Source: SAR324 cluster bacterium
GTDB lineage: Bacteria > Bdellovibrionota > UBA2361 > JAAZON01
Reading direction: 5' to 3'
DNA length: 22,391 nt
NCBI GenBank assembly: GCA_012797725.1
Contig: JAAZON010000228.1
Location: forward strand, 1 to 22,391
Shown: positions 14,765 to 22,391 of the stretch, in pieces
Numbering within the stretch: position 1 is the stretch's first letter
Layout of the letters: the number at the start of each line of letters is the position of its first letter
The notes under the pieces: generated by a model
The model's database searches: none
What the model saw: only the letters and a program-made list of their open reading frames with translations
Told to the model about the DNA's origin: nothing
Made by a program: the position numbers and the translations under genes

Positions 14765-16576
14765 ATGGGTATTTCATCTGCAGAAAAAGATTATAAAATT
14801 TCCAAACTTTATAGTATTCGGCATTCCTGCTCTCACGTAATGGCACAGGCTGTTCTTGAGCTAATACCTGGTGCAAAAATGGCAATCGGACCCGCAATAA
14901 AAGATGGATTCTATTATGATTTCGATCTTCCCAAGCCACTTCAAGAGGAAGATCTTGAGAAAATCGAGACCCGAATGAAAGAGCTAATTAAAGAGGGCCA
15001 TACTTTTCAACGAATGGAAGTTAGCCCTGATGAAGTGAGAAATTTCTTTAAAGAGCAACCATATAAGATTGAAATAATGGAGGACATTCTTAAAGGGCAA
15101 ATGAATGCAGATGGAGAGAAAGTCAAAGAAGAGACTCCCACAACGTTAACAATTTATAAGCATTCTAATTTCTACGATTTATGTGCGGGGCCTCATGTTG
15201 AGTCCCTAAAGGAGGTCGATCCAGATGCAGTTAAGCTTTTACGAATAGCTGGCGCATACTGGAGAGGAGATGAAAGTAATCCGATGCTCCAACGAATCTA
15301 TGGCACCGCTTTTGAAAACAAGAAAGATTTAGATGCTCATCTTGAAAAACTCGAAGAGGCAAAAAAAAGAGATCACAGAGTGTTGGGGAAAAAATACGAT
15401 CTCTTCAGCAGTTCAGAGACTGTTGGTCAAGGACTAGTTTTATGGCATCCGAAAGGTGCAACAATGAGGCGCCTGGCAGAGAGATTTAGTCAAGACGCTC
15501 ATATATTGAACGGTTATGAATGGGTATATACTCCCCACATTGGTAGATCGGAACTTTGGAAAATCTCTGGCCATTTGGATTTCTATAAAGATTCCATGTA
15601 TAGGCCAATAGATATTGAAAGCGAAGAATACTACCTCAAGCCCATGAATTGTCCTTTCCACATAGAGATCTATAAAAATCATATTCGCTCATACAGAGAG
15701 CTTCCTATTCGTCTTGCCGAATTTGGGTCGGTATATCGCTATGAAAGAAGCGGGGTTCTCCAAGGATTAACTAGAGTGAGAGGCTTTACTCAGGATGATG
15801 CACACATATTCTGCACACCTGAGCAAGTTGAAGATGAAATTGTTCGTGCCTTGAAGTTCTCACTTTACGTACTCCGCTCATTCGGCCTAGAGAATTATCA
15901 GGCCTATATTTCTACCAAACCCGAAAAGAAATTTGTCGGCTCTGAAGAAAATTGGGCTATGGCTACTGAAACACTTAAACATGCTGCAGAATCTGAAGGG
16001 GTTCCATATCAAATAGACGAAGGTGGAGGTGCATTCTATGGACCAAAGATTGATCTTAAACTTTTAGACTTTTTGGATCGTGAATGGCAACTAAGCACTG
16101 TGCAGTTTGATTTCAACTTACCCGAGCGCTTTCAAATGGAATACGTCGGAAAAGATGGACAGAACCATCGTCCTTTTATGGTGCACAGAGCACTCTTTGG
16201 AAGCTATGAACGTTTCTTTGGGATGTTAATCGAACAGTATGCGGGAGCCTTTCCTTTCTGGATTGCACCCACACAGGTAATAATAATACCAATTGCCGAT
16301 TCGCATCTTCCCTATGCTGAGAAAGTGTGTGGTAATCTGAAGGGTCATGGACTCAGAGTTTTAATAGACACCACAAATGATAGAATGCAATCTAAAATAC
16401 GAAATGCCGAAATCGACAGGATTCCTTATATTTTTGTGGTAGGTGGAAAGGAAATTGAAAAAAATGTTGTTGCTGTCAGGAGCAGGGATAAAGGCGATTG
16501 TGGACAAATGAGCATAGATAGTTTTCTTGACGTGGTTAAAGATGAACTGAGCCAAGGCATAGCTCGTGTAATTTAG
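14765..16576 (+). CDS. thrS: Threonyl-tRNA synthetase lacking the TGS domain
   Basis: This class II synthetase charges tRNA-Thr. Starting at ATG 14765 it has 603 residues. A TTG at 14735 would add ten, but it has no ribosome site and lies upstream of the probable transcript start. The protein begins almost directly with the second additional domain, so the N-terminal TGS domain of the E. coli type is absent, as in cyanobacterial ThrS. The editing site is retained: HSCSH (20-24) and DLCAGPHVE (138-146). The catalytic zinc ligands are Cys296 (MNCPFH), His347 (DDAHIF) and His474 (MVHRALFG). Motif 2 (RYERSG...) and motif 3 (GSYERFFGMLIEQYAG) are clear, followed by the anticodon-binding domain. 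infC, a common downstream neighbour, is not present. No terminator is obvious after the stop. Confidence 0.97.
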   Translation: MGISSAEKDYKISKLYSIRHSCSHVMAQAVLELIPGAKMAIGPAIKDGFYYDFDLPKPLQEEDLEKIETRMKELIKEGHTFQRMEVSPDEVRNFFKEQPYKIEIMEDILKGQMNADGEKVKEETPTTLTIYKHSNFYDLCAGPHVESLKEVDPDAVKLLRIAGAYWRGDESNPMLQRIYGTAFENKKDLDAHLEKLEEAKKRDHRVLGKKYDLFSSSETVGQGLVLWHPKGATMRRLAERFSQDAHILNGYEWVYTPHIGRSELWKISGHLDFYKDSMYRPIDIESEEYYLKPMNCPFHIEIYKNHIRSYRELPIRLAEFGSVYRYERSGVLQGLTRVRGFTQDDAHIFCTPEQVEDEIVRALKFSLYVLRSFGLENYQAYISTKPEKKFVGSEENWAMATETLKHAAESEGVPYQIDEGGGAFYGPKIDLKLLDFLDREWQLSTVQFDFNLPERFQMEYVGKDGQNHRPFMVHRALFGSYERFFGMLIEQYAGAFPFWIAPTQVIIIPIADSHLPYAEKVCGNLKGHGLRVLIDTTNDRMQSKIRNAEIDRIPYIFVVGGKEIEKNVVAVRSRDKGDCGQMSIDSFLDVVKDELSQGIARVI

Positions 16577-16588
16577 CGGATAGATCCA

Positions 16589-16618
16589 TTCAAAAAGATT
16601 TAAGTTGCTGCTTATAAT
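16589..16618 (+). promoter_or_regulatory. Candidate sigma-70 promoter after thrS
   Basis: A perfect TATAAT at 16613-16618 is preceded, 18 nt upstream, by TTCAAA (16589-16594; 4 of 6 matches). It begins just 12 bp after the thrS stop. It would start a transcript near 16625, running into the structured leader and small ORF at 16723. Confidence 0.4.
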
Positions 16619-16626
16619 TGCTCTCA

Positions 16627-16722
16627 AGGGGTCTTTTTATCATCGAAAGGTTAGTAGCAAATACTTATCCCTGGCTGTGCCCCACACCAAAGGATGGAGA
16701 TTTCTTAAAGGAAACAACCCCT
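16627..16722 (+). promoter_or_regulatory. Structured leader that could mask the ribosome site of the small ORF
   Basis: AGGGGT (16627-16632) pairs with ACCCCT (16717-16722), which touches the ATG at 16723. Further pairing of the T run at 16634-16638 with bases 16710-16714 would cover the Shine-Dalgarno (AAAGGAAA, 16707-16714), using two G-U pairs. Inside, an imperfect hairpin spans 16667-16695: ATCC/GGAT, TGG/CCA and TGTG/CACA stems around a CCC loop, with small bulges. The fold is drawn by eye. No known riboswitch class is recognised. Confidence 0.3.
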
Positions 16723-16806
16723 ATGTCTAAGCAATTTCATTTGCATCCTTCTTTATTTCTTATTGGTGTTGCCTCTCTAATGGTGACACTTTGGCAATTT
16801 CCTTAA
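16723..16806 (+). CDS. Putative 27-residue membrane micropeptide
   Basis: The ORF encodes a short polar N-terminus (MSKQFHLHP), then a hydrophobic segment (SLFLIGVASLMVTLWQF) long enough to cross or lie in a membrane, then proline and TAA. AAAGGAAA ends 8 nt before the ATG. A promoter with a perfect -10 lies about 105 bp upstream, and the intervening leader can pair over the ribosome site. Size, hydrophobicity and a masked ribosome site recall type I toxin peptides or small stress membrane proteins, but there is no sequence family to support either. A longer reading from a TTG at 16618 is possible but lacks a ribosome site. Chance cannot be excluded for so short an ORF. Confidence 0.33.
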   Translation: MSKQFHLHPSLFLIGVASLMVTLWQFP

Positions 16807-17042
16807 AACTCCTGTATGGTTTAATTATTTACAGCTCAAACCACATGGCCCCATGAAATGAGGACACAGACTTTGCATACTGATTTTTGGTGGAACTTTC
16901 GAGTGTCTTCTCATCTATTCTGATGCAAGAGGAATAGCATGTTACAGCGGCTTTCTATTAGTCGGAAAAATTAGGGGGGGGTCCATCTGCTGCCGCGGGA
17001 TCGGTCAGATCGGTACTTAATTGATGCTTGTTCCATTATTTC

Positions 17043-17258
17043 CTACACCCATTCCCGATCTACGGCAACGATTTTTTTTTTGCTAGGAACTCTTCTAATA
17101 TTATCAGTATTTATTTGGGTTAGATCTATTTTTGGCATTTTATCAATGACTGGAATTGGGATAGTTAAAATATTTGTCTTTTTTTTTGGATCCTTTTCCA
17201 CTAAACAATCCTCATTGCAACCACTTGTTGCGTACAAGTAGGTATCAGCATATGGCAA
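17043..17258 (-). CDS. Doubtful 71-residue ORF, possibly a gene remnant
   Basis: The minus-strand frame encodes a mainly hydrophilic sequence with GCNEDC near the N-terminus, a PKKKTNILTIPIPVID stretch and a VPSKKKIVAVDREWV end. Codon choice looks gene-like. However, the only start is a TTG with no Shine-Dalgarno, and an in-frame TAA lies two codons further upstream. Both KKK triplets are encoded by A runs of nine and ten, sites prone to slippage. It could be the tail of a gene whose front has been lost, or a chance frame. Confidence 0.2.
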   Translation of the reverse strand: MPYADTYLYATSGCNEDCLVEKDPKKKTNILTIPIPVIDKMPKIDLTQINTDNIRRVPSKKKIVAVDREWV

Positions 17259-17276
17259 TAGTTAGATTGTTCTATC

Positions 17277-17435
17277 ATGAAAATGATTGCGATAGATGGT
17301 GAATACATGTCTTCAGATATCGGCCAAATCACCGAGGCCCTTTTTCTTCCATATGAATTTTGGGGAGCTTTGATAGCTTTTTTAACTTCACTTTGGCTGT
17401 CGTATACAAGTTTAAGGAAAATTTTCGCACATTGA
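17277..17435 (+). CDS. Doubtful 52-residue ORF with one hydrophobic segment
   Basis: An ATG at 17277 opens 52 codons ending at TGA 17433-17435. The product has a polar first half (MSSDIGQITEAL), a probable membrane helix (FWGALIAFLTSLWLSY) and a basic tail (TSLRKIFAH), a plausible layout for a small membrane protein. No Shine-Dalgarno precedes the first ATG. An internal ATG at 17307 has a weak GGTGA ahead of it and would give 42 residues. The frame has no recognised family. Confidence 0.22.
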   Translation: MKMIAIDGEYMSSDIGQITEALFLPYEFWGALIAFLTSLWLSYTSLRKIFAH

Positions 17436-17541
17436 GTACGCAGTCTGCCAAACTCCCTGTGACATTGAAGGGATAGGAATTTTGGCGGATTGTCTAGTCA
17501 ACCTGGAACAACGAAGTTTGAGCAGTTTTTTCTGACTCACC

Positions 17542-19077
17542 CTACTCAACTTCCTTCTTTTGTGAGACCACAAGCGGAGCATTGAGCGGACGAATAGCTG
17601 AGAGCTGCCAAATTCTCCAAATAAGATCCTGATCTAACACCAAATCTTCTGACAGGATAATTTTACCATCATAAGATTGAATTGGCCTTGAAAGCCGCAT
17701 CCCTGGAGTAAGAGATTGGATTGCAACTTTCATCTCATGGCTGCCTATCTTTTGTTCTGAATAGTCCATGGCTGCAGATTTCAGTTTCGGATCATTTCTC
17801 TTTTTCTTTGGGATAGTCAAGCCAAGGGCAGAAATGACTACAGCCTCGGCCAAGACTTTAACCAAGCAACTTAGTATTATTGGATTGATTTTTGAGTAAA
17901 CGCCTCGCCTAATTCTTCTTAAGAAATCATAGGCCAACTCTGGCTCAAAATAGCCGCGTCTCGCACAGGAGCGTCCCAATAGATCGACTCCCTGGATAAT
18001 TGCTGCAGAAAGAACAACATCATCATTTCGGTCTTCCATGTCGCCGGCTATAAGGTCAGATAACTTGCCTATTATCTTGCCTGCCACAGGAAGATCAAGT
18101 TCAACACCGACTTTATATGCAATTTCCTTTACCCTACGGGATAAATCATTTCGAAAAGCTTGATAACGCGGATGAAAATAATCTCTCCTGCAATATTCCT
18201 GCGGGAGATCGAGGAGCGCTGCTAAATACAACAAACAAGCTTCCTTTGTAGACTCAACAAAGGATTCAGAGCGCCCAAGAGAGCGAGAAATTTCCCAGGC
18301 CAAAAAGGCAGTCCTGTGGATATGACCCTTATCCCATTGACTAGTGCATTCGGCTATCTGATCAGTTAGGATTCTTGCTTTCTCGTCTTGAATTGTAAAG
18401 TAAGATTTATCCTCAAAGGCGCTTTCATCCATTGCAATTGCCAGTTGACGGCCACCAAGAGGACGAGACATTAATCCCAGATCTGTGAGGTTGTTAAATA
18501 TTTCTGAAAAATGCTTGTCGGCTTGAGTGGTTGGTGGCACTTCATAAGAAAGCGATGCGCTTCGAGCTTCTGCTTCACGACGTTCAAAACTTCCAACGAG
18601 ATCTCGTCCCACCTTACCTTGAGGTACGGGTTGAATCAACGCCTCTTCCTTGCGAACTTCATGTTTACGTTGAGGTACCCGACCCTCTTGAACGAAGTCT
18701 TCATAATGATCATCAATATAAGTAAGTGCTGCGATCACATCCGTTGTTGTGCATGGAATTCTAACACCTATAGCAACAGAGCAGTGTTGGCTTAGTGTTT
18801 TCTCAAATATTTCTGCTGAGCGAGATACAATGACAACCGGCAATTGTCTTAATTCTTCCTGTGAAAGAAGAGTCTGAACAATAGCCGTTGTATCGTTAAC
18901 CTCTGGGCCACCATCAACGAGTAGGATCGGGCTTAAAGTCTCGTCATAAGCACGTTTCAGATCGCCCAAATCGTTGATCATTCGGTTCCTAAAGCCCTTA
19001 GAATGCAGGCTTTCAGGCAAAGTATTAGGCAGGGTTCTTTTCTTCTGAAAGATTATCACTTCGTTGTCATGTTTCAT
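17542..19077 (-). CDS. Receiver-like plus degenerate HD-GYP-like regulator
   Basis: This 511-residue protein has a receiver-like N-terminus (about 1-130; ILLVDGG with Asp55, then VRIP where the lysine is normally found). A charged linker leads to an all-helical domain (about 233-415), and the C-terminal module SLTPGMRLSRPIQSYDGKIILSEDLVL follows (455-481). That last pattern is characteristic of HD-GYP response regulators, which hydrolyse cyclic di-GMP. The helical domain keeps the outline (HIHRTAFLAWEISRSLG, then AALLDLPQE), but the HD pair, the later HHE and the GYP motif are missing. It is therefore predicted to be catalytically inactive and may act as a binding or scaffold protein. AGGG lies near the ATG. 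It is divergent from pepA. Confidence 0.78.
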   Translation of the reverse strand: MKHDNEVIIFQKKRTLPNTLPESLHSKGFRNRMINDLGDLKRAYDETLSPILLVDGGPEVNDTTAIVQTLLSQEELRQLPVVIVSRSAEIFEKTLSQHCSVAIGVRIPCTTTDVIAALTYIDDHYEDFVQEGRVPQRKHEVRKEEALIQPVPQGKVGRDLVGSFERREAEARSASLSYEVPPTTQADKHFSEIFNNLTDLGLMSRPLGGRQLAIAMDESAFEDKSYFTIQDEKARILTDQIAECTSQWDKGHIHRTAFLAWEISRSLGRSESFVESTKEACLLYLAALLDLPQEYCRRDYFHPRYQAFRNDLSRRVKEIAYKVGVELDLPVAGKIIGKLSDLIAGDMEDRNDDVVLSAAIIQGVDLLGRSCARRGYFEPELAYDFLRRIRRGVYSKINPIILSCLVKVLAEAVVISALGLTIPKKKRNDPKLKSAAMDYSEQKIGSHEMKVAIQSLTPGMRLSRPIQSYDGKIILSEDLVLDQDLIWRIWQLSAIRPLNAPLVVSQKKEVE

Positions 19078-19172
19078 TGATTTCCCACCCTATTCATAAG
19101 CAGAATTCCCTAGTGAAAAATCGACAGAAAGCTGAAAAGACTCAATTAAATACTTAAACTACGGGCGAATTC

Positions 19173-19201
19173 TTGAAAAATTCAACGATTTTCAATATGT
19201 T
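19173..19201 (+). promoter_or_regulatory. pepA promoter with an inverted repeat across its core
   Basis: TTGAAA (19173-19178; 5 of 6) and TATGTT (19196-19201; 4 of 6) are 17 nt apart, putting transcription near 19208, about 41 nt ahead of pepA. TTGAAAA (19173-19179) and TTTTCAA (19189-19195) form a perfect 7-bp inverted repeat that starts at the -35 and fills the spacer. A regulator bound there would cover the promoter. The gene on the other strand starts at 19077, so its expression could be affected as well. Confidence 0.5.
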
Positions 19202-19248
19202 AAGTGAGTCCATGATTGCTAAATAAAAAGCTAAAATTGAGATAAAAC

Positions 19249-20778
19249 ATGAAGATTAAAGGGTTAGTAAAAAAACTTCGTCAAATCAAGACTGACTTAG
19301 TAGTTGTACCAATTTCAAGTGAGATTTCTGCCAAGAAAGAAAGATTTGCCCCACATAACACTGCGATTTTTTCAAGTTTAAATCCAAAATCGAGGAAAAT
19401 GCTTTCGGAGATATTTCTTCGCAAGCAACTTTCCTTTGAACGAAAGAAAAACATTTTTGTAGATACACCAGGATTTAATCAGTTCAAGGGTATTCTCTTG
19501 ATTGAAGTGCCAAGTATCGAAGAAGCGCAAGAACGAAAAGGGATAAAACTTCAAAGAGTTGGTCGAAAAATTTATGACACTGCTAAAGAAAATGGCTTTA
19601 CATCTGTAACAATTGATACCTCCCTTAATGTTTTACAACAAAATGAAGCTTATGAAGCATTATTGGAAGGCATTTATCTGAATTCATACGACTACAGTCT
19701 TTACAAGGCGAATAGCAAAGAAAAACATCCCTTTCTTGGAATCAAAGAACTGACATTTCTTGGATTGAAAACATTCCCCACCGGTCTTGCATCTAAATCT
19801 CAAAAAGTAAATGAAGGCCTTTCACTTGCTCGCAATTTGGGCAACATGCCAGCATCCGATTGCACACCTTCTTACTTTCTTGAATGTGCTCGCATAGTAG
19901 CCCAATCTGAAGGACTGAAGTTGAAAGTACTAGGAGAGAAGGAGCTTCAAAAAATGGGAGCATATGGCATCCTTTCTGTATCAAAGGGAAGCTCTGAGAA
20001 GCCATTTTTAATCAGTCTTCGTTATTGTCCAAAAAAGAAAACATCAGAAAAAGTCATTGGACTTGTTGGAAAAGGGATCACTTTTGACACAGGAGGAATC
20101 TGCCTCAAGCCATCAATTGGCATGGAGGAAATGAAGCACGACATGGCCGGAGCTGCAGCAGTTTTAGCATCGGTGAAGATCTTAGCGGCTCTTAAAGCTG
20201 GAATTGAAGTGAGAGCTTATATCCCTGTAACTGAAAATGCTATCGATGGGCGATCTACCAAACCGGGCGATGTAATCAAAACCCTGAAGGGTAAAACTGT
20301 CGAAGTCATAAATACAGATGCTGAAGGAAGACTGATACTGGCTGATGCTCTTACACTTGCAGAACATGAGGGTTGCGATGAGATTATAGATCTTGCCACA
20401 CTTACTGGCGCTGCTGTTGTAGCCTTAGGCACTGATTGCGCAGCGTTATATTCATCCGACAGTGGCTTAGCGCAAAATTTATTAAAGGCTGCATCAGCGT
20501 CAAGAGAATATCTCTGGGAGTTGCCGTTAATAGAGGAATACAAAGACCAACTCAAGAGCAAGATCGCAGATCTAAAAAATTTAGGCGATAAATCACGTGG
20601 AGGAGGAAGCATCAGCGGAGCGTTGTTCCTTCAGGAATTCATTGAGAAGGCAAAATGGGCTCACATAGACATCGCAGGGCCAGCCTTGCGAACAACCTGT
20701 GGCGAAGACGGGGAAGCTGGAGCTTCAGGCTATGGCGTTCGTACAATTGTAAATTACGTCTTGACTCACAAGGCATGA
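19249..20778 (+). CDS. pepA: Leucyl aminopeptidase (M17 family)
   Basis: This 509-residue cytosolic di-metal exopeptidase removes N-terminal residues from peptides. Some PepA proteins also bind DNA. The metal ligands and catalytic residues are all visible: Lys275 and Asp280 in GKGITFDTGG, catalytic Lys287 in CLKPS, Asp298 in KHDMAGAAA, and Asp357, Glu359 and catalytic Arg361 in the family signature NTDAEGRLILADAL. The N-terminal 170 residues form the variable macro-like domain. The length is typical. The ribosome site is weak (TTGAGAT). gyrA follows after 34 bp with no terminator, so read-through is likely. Confidence 0.97.
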   Translation: MKIKGLVKKLRQIKTDLVVVPISSEISAKKERFAPHNTAIFSSLNPKSRKMLSEIFLRKQLSFERKKNIFVDTPGFNQFKGILLIEVPSIEEAQERKGIKLQRVGRKIYDTAKENGFTSVTIDTSLNVLQQNEAYEALLEGIYLNSYDYSLYKANSKEKHPFLGIKELTFLGLKTFPTGLASKSQKVNEGLSLARNLGNMPASDCTPSYFLECARIVAQSEGLKLKVLGEKELQKMGAYGILSVSKGSSEKPFLISLRYCPKKKTSEKVIGLVGKGITFDTGGICLKPSIGMEEMKHDMAGAAAVLASVKILAALKAGIEVRAYIPVTENAIDGRSTKPGDVIKTLKGKTVEVINTDAEGRLILADALTLAEHEGCDEIIDLATLTGAAVVALGTDCAALYSSDSGLAQNLLKAASASREYLWELPLIEEYKDQLKSKIADLKNLGDKSRGGGSISGALFLQEFIEKAKWAHIDIAGPALRTTCGEDGEAGASGYGVRTIVNYVLTHKA

Positions 20779-20812
20779 ATTCGCAAAAACCATTTTAAAC
20801 TAAGGAGTTGTA

Positions 20813-22391
20813 ATGAACACAGAAGGCCAGTTGGCAGTCAACATTGAAGATGAGATGCGGCAATCTTACATGGATTACGCGATGAGCGTAATTGTGGGGC
20901 GCGCGTTACCAGACATACGAGACGGTTTAAAACCAGTACAAAGACGAATATTGTACGCGATGTTCCGTGAAGGTTTAACATCAGGCAAGAAACACTCGAA
21001 ATGCGCTGGCGTAGTAGGCGAAGTTTTAAAGCGATACCATCCTCATGGTGATAGCGCTGTATATGAAGCCTTGGTTCGTCTTGCACAAGACTGGAATCTT
21101 CGGTATCCGCTGGTTGATGGACAAGGCAATTTTGGGTCCATTGATGGAGATCCCCCTGCCGCTTATCGTTACACAGAATCTAGAATGACAGAGCTGGCGG
21201 AGAAGCTACTGGCTGATATTGACAAGGATAGTGTCGATTTCATTCCTAATTTCGATGAGACCACCGAAGAACCAATTGTATTACCAACCTTGCTTCCCAA
21301 CTTATTGATTAACGGGGCAGATGGTATTGCAGTCGGCATGGCAACCCACATACCACCGCACAATCTTGCCGAGGTGATTGACGGCTTGATCGATCTAATC
21401 CAAAACCCCTCGATAACTCTCCCCGATCTCATGAAGCGTATTCCAGGCCCAGACTTCCCAACTGGAGGCATTATCCTTGGTTCAGATGCTATCGTCACAG
21501 CATACAGGGAAGGAAAGGGAGTCATTCAGCTTAGAGCAAAAGCTTCCATTGAGACTCTAAAGTCTGGCTCTCGTCAAGTTGAAGCAATTGTTATCACTGA
21601 GATCCCATATCAAGTTAATAAATCTCTGCTTCTTGAACGAATAGCTGAGATGGTAAATGAGCGAGAAATTGAAGGAATAAGTCGCATTCGAGACGAATCA
21701 GATCGAAATGGAATGCGAATTGTACTGGAAACAAAGCGAGATGCAACACCAGAGATCGTTCTCAATCAATTATACAAAGGAACACCTCTTCAATCGAGTT
21801 TCGGAATTATCAACCTGTCTATTGTTGACGGAAAACCAGCCATATGTTCCTTAATTGACACATTGACTCATTTTATTGATTTCAGACGCGATGTCGTAAC
21901 AAGACGCACTCAATTCGAGCTAAAAAAGGCCAGGGAAAGACTCCATATCTTAGAAGGATACACGATCGCATTGTCTAATCTGGATGAGGTAATCCAATTA
22001 ATAAGACAATCTCAAAACCCACCAGAAGCCAAAGAGGAATTAATTAACCGATTTAAACTAAGCGATAAACAGGCTCAGGCCATCCTAGATCTAAGACTAC
22101 AGAAACTTACTTCAATGGAACGGCTTTCAATAGAAAGAGAATATGAAGAGATCACAAAAGAGGTTGCGCGCCTCATTGCAATATTGGCTGATGTTCGAAA
22201 AGTTGACGAAATTATCGTATCAGAGCTAAAGGAAATCAGAACAAACTATGCCGACAAGCGCCGTACTGAGATAGTTCATCATAGTAGCGATATCGCCGTT
22301 GAGGATTTAATCGAAGATGAAGAAATGATTGTTTCGGTTTCCCACGGCGGATATATTAAAAGAACGAAATCTACTGAGTTTCGGGCTCAAA
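20813..22391 (+). CDS. gyrA: DNA gyrase subunit A, 5' part (cut by the window end)
   Basis: The first 526 residues of the gyrase breakage-reunion subunit are present, and the frame stays open at the right edge. The winged-helix region contains the catalytic tyrosine at Tyr120 (AAYRYTE, with Arg119 before it). The quinolone region reads [10 protein letters not shown], with serine at the E. coli 83 position (Ser81) and glutamate at the 87 position (Glu85), the usual drug-sensitive pattern. [21 protein letters not shown] and the tower and coiled-coil segments follow, and the start of the C-terminal blades ([17 protein letters not shown]) is just reached. TAAGGAG (20801-20807), 5 nt before the ATG, is a textbook ribosome site. 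Whether the C-terminal GyrA box exists, which would separate it from ParC, cannot be seen. The N-terminal sequence favours GyrA. Confidence 0.96.
   Translation, partial: MNTEGQLAVNIEDEMRQSYMDYAMSVIVGRALPDIRDGLKPVQRRILYAMFREGLTSGKKHSKCAGVVGEVLKRYHPHGDSAVYEALVRLAQDWNLRYPLVDGQGNFGSIDGDPPAAYRYTESRMTELAEKLLADIDKDSVDFIPNFDETTEEPIVLPTLLPNLLINGADGIAVGMATHIPPHNLAEVIDGLIDLIQNPSITLPDLMKRIPGPDFPTGGIILGSDAIVTAYREGKGVIQLRAKASIETLKSGSRQVEAIVITEIPYQVNKSLLLERIAEMVNEREIEGISRIRDESDRNGMRIVLETKRDATPEIVLNQLYKGTPLQSSFGIINLSIVDGKPAICSLIDTLTHFIDFRRDVVTRRTQFELKKARERLHILEGYTIALSNLDEVIQLIRQSQNPPEAKEELINRFKLSDKQAQAILDLRLQKLTSMERLSIEREYEEITKEVARLIAILADVRKVDEIIVSELKEIRTNYADKRRTEIVHHSSDIAVEDLIEDEEMIVSVSHGGYIKRTKSTEFRAQ

Larger units (their letters stand above)
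16577..17541. other. 965-bp region without a conventional gene
   Basis: Between the convergent ends of thrS and the regulator gene lie a good promoter, a foldable leader and a 27-residue ORF. Next come a run of eight Gs (16974-16981), a locally GC-richer patch containing GATCGGT twice, and runs of ten Ts (17072-17081) and nine Ts (17179-17187). Two further doubtful small frames follow. On the plus strand an 88-codon open frame (about 16975-17240) with two hydrophobic stretches has no start codon before codon 58. The mixture suggests either small functional elements or a decayed gene. Confidence 0.5.

Noticed and set aside
16618..16722. TTG-started N-terminal extension of the 27-residue ORF
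   Set aside because: The TTG overlaps the predicted -10 and precedes the expected transcript start. It has no ribosome site, while the internal ATG at 16723 does.
16849..16860. CATGG-CC-CCATG palindrome
   Set aside because: A 2-nt centre cannot form a hairpin loop, and no matching sites or promoter elements lie nearby. It is probably chance.
17520..17540. GAGTCAG/CTGCTC hairpin beyond the end of the 17542 gene
   Set aside because: The stem has a bulge, and no T tract follows on the minus strand, so it does not meet the pattern of an intrinsic terminator.
20217..20612. 131-codon antisense frame inside pepA
   Set aside because: It is opposite the metal-binding core of PepA. Composition is low-complexity alanine/serine, as expected for a shadow frame.

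Overview
The window is about 22.4 kb of fairly AT-rich, densely coded chromosomal DNA from a Gram-negative-type bacterium. It opens in non-coding or unassignable sequence and closes inside gyrA. Housekeeping genes (a Nudix hydrolase, a FabH-type synthase, thrS, pepA, gyrA) flank a ten-gene Tad/Flp pilus and two-component gene cluster. The protein at 2113-2712 has the look of a short helical family that I associate, from memory, with deltaproteobacterial-grade phyla (Myxococcota, Desulfobacterota, SAR324, Bdellovibrionota). That placement is an inference. No rRNA, tRNA, CRISPR array, insertion sequence or integrase is visible.

Layout. 1-793: unassigned edge, then an ADP-ribose-pyrophosphatase-like Nudix gene and a hairpin serving the facing fabH-like gene. 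794-3424: a minus-strand KAS III gene with no Shine-Dalgarno and a possible leaderless promoter; an uncharacterised plus-strand gene; an uncharacterised minus-strand gene whose stop lies one base from its neighbour's stop. 3425-3774: a 350-bp divergent control region with inverted repeats, one of which covers part of the first Tad gene's ribosome binding site. 3775-14672: the cluster in the order tadZ/cpaE, flp, cpaB, cpaF/tadA, tadB, tadC, tadG-like, tadE-like, response regulator, hybrid histidine kinase. All are on the plus strand with overlapping or near-abutting ends. 14673-16576: a threonyl-tRNA synthetase without the TGS domain, probably with its own promoter. 16577-17541: nearly 1 kb without a convincing conventional gene, but with a good promoter, a foldable leader, a 27-residue hydrophobic peptide ORF with a Shine-Dalgarno, homopolymer runs and other doubtful small frames. 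17542-19077: a minus-strand protein resembling a receiver plus HD-GYP regulator with the catalytic residues lost. 19078-22391: a divergent promoter region, then pepA and gyrA, probably co-transcribed.

How it works together. CpaF powers and TadB/TadC form the platform for assembling Flp pilin. TadZ localises the machine, CpaB belongs at the outer-membrane end, and the TadG/TadE-like proteins carry N-terminal helices of pseudopilin type. The usual secretin, prepilin peptidase and TadD pilotin are absent here, so they must be encoded elsewhere or replaced. A receiver protein and a membrane hybrid kinase are joined translationally to the end of the cluster. That suggests pilus assembly is wired to phosphorelay signalling. 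The most unusual stretch is the region after thrS, which could encode a structured small transcript for a membrane micropeptide.
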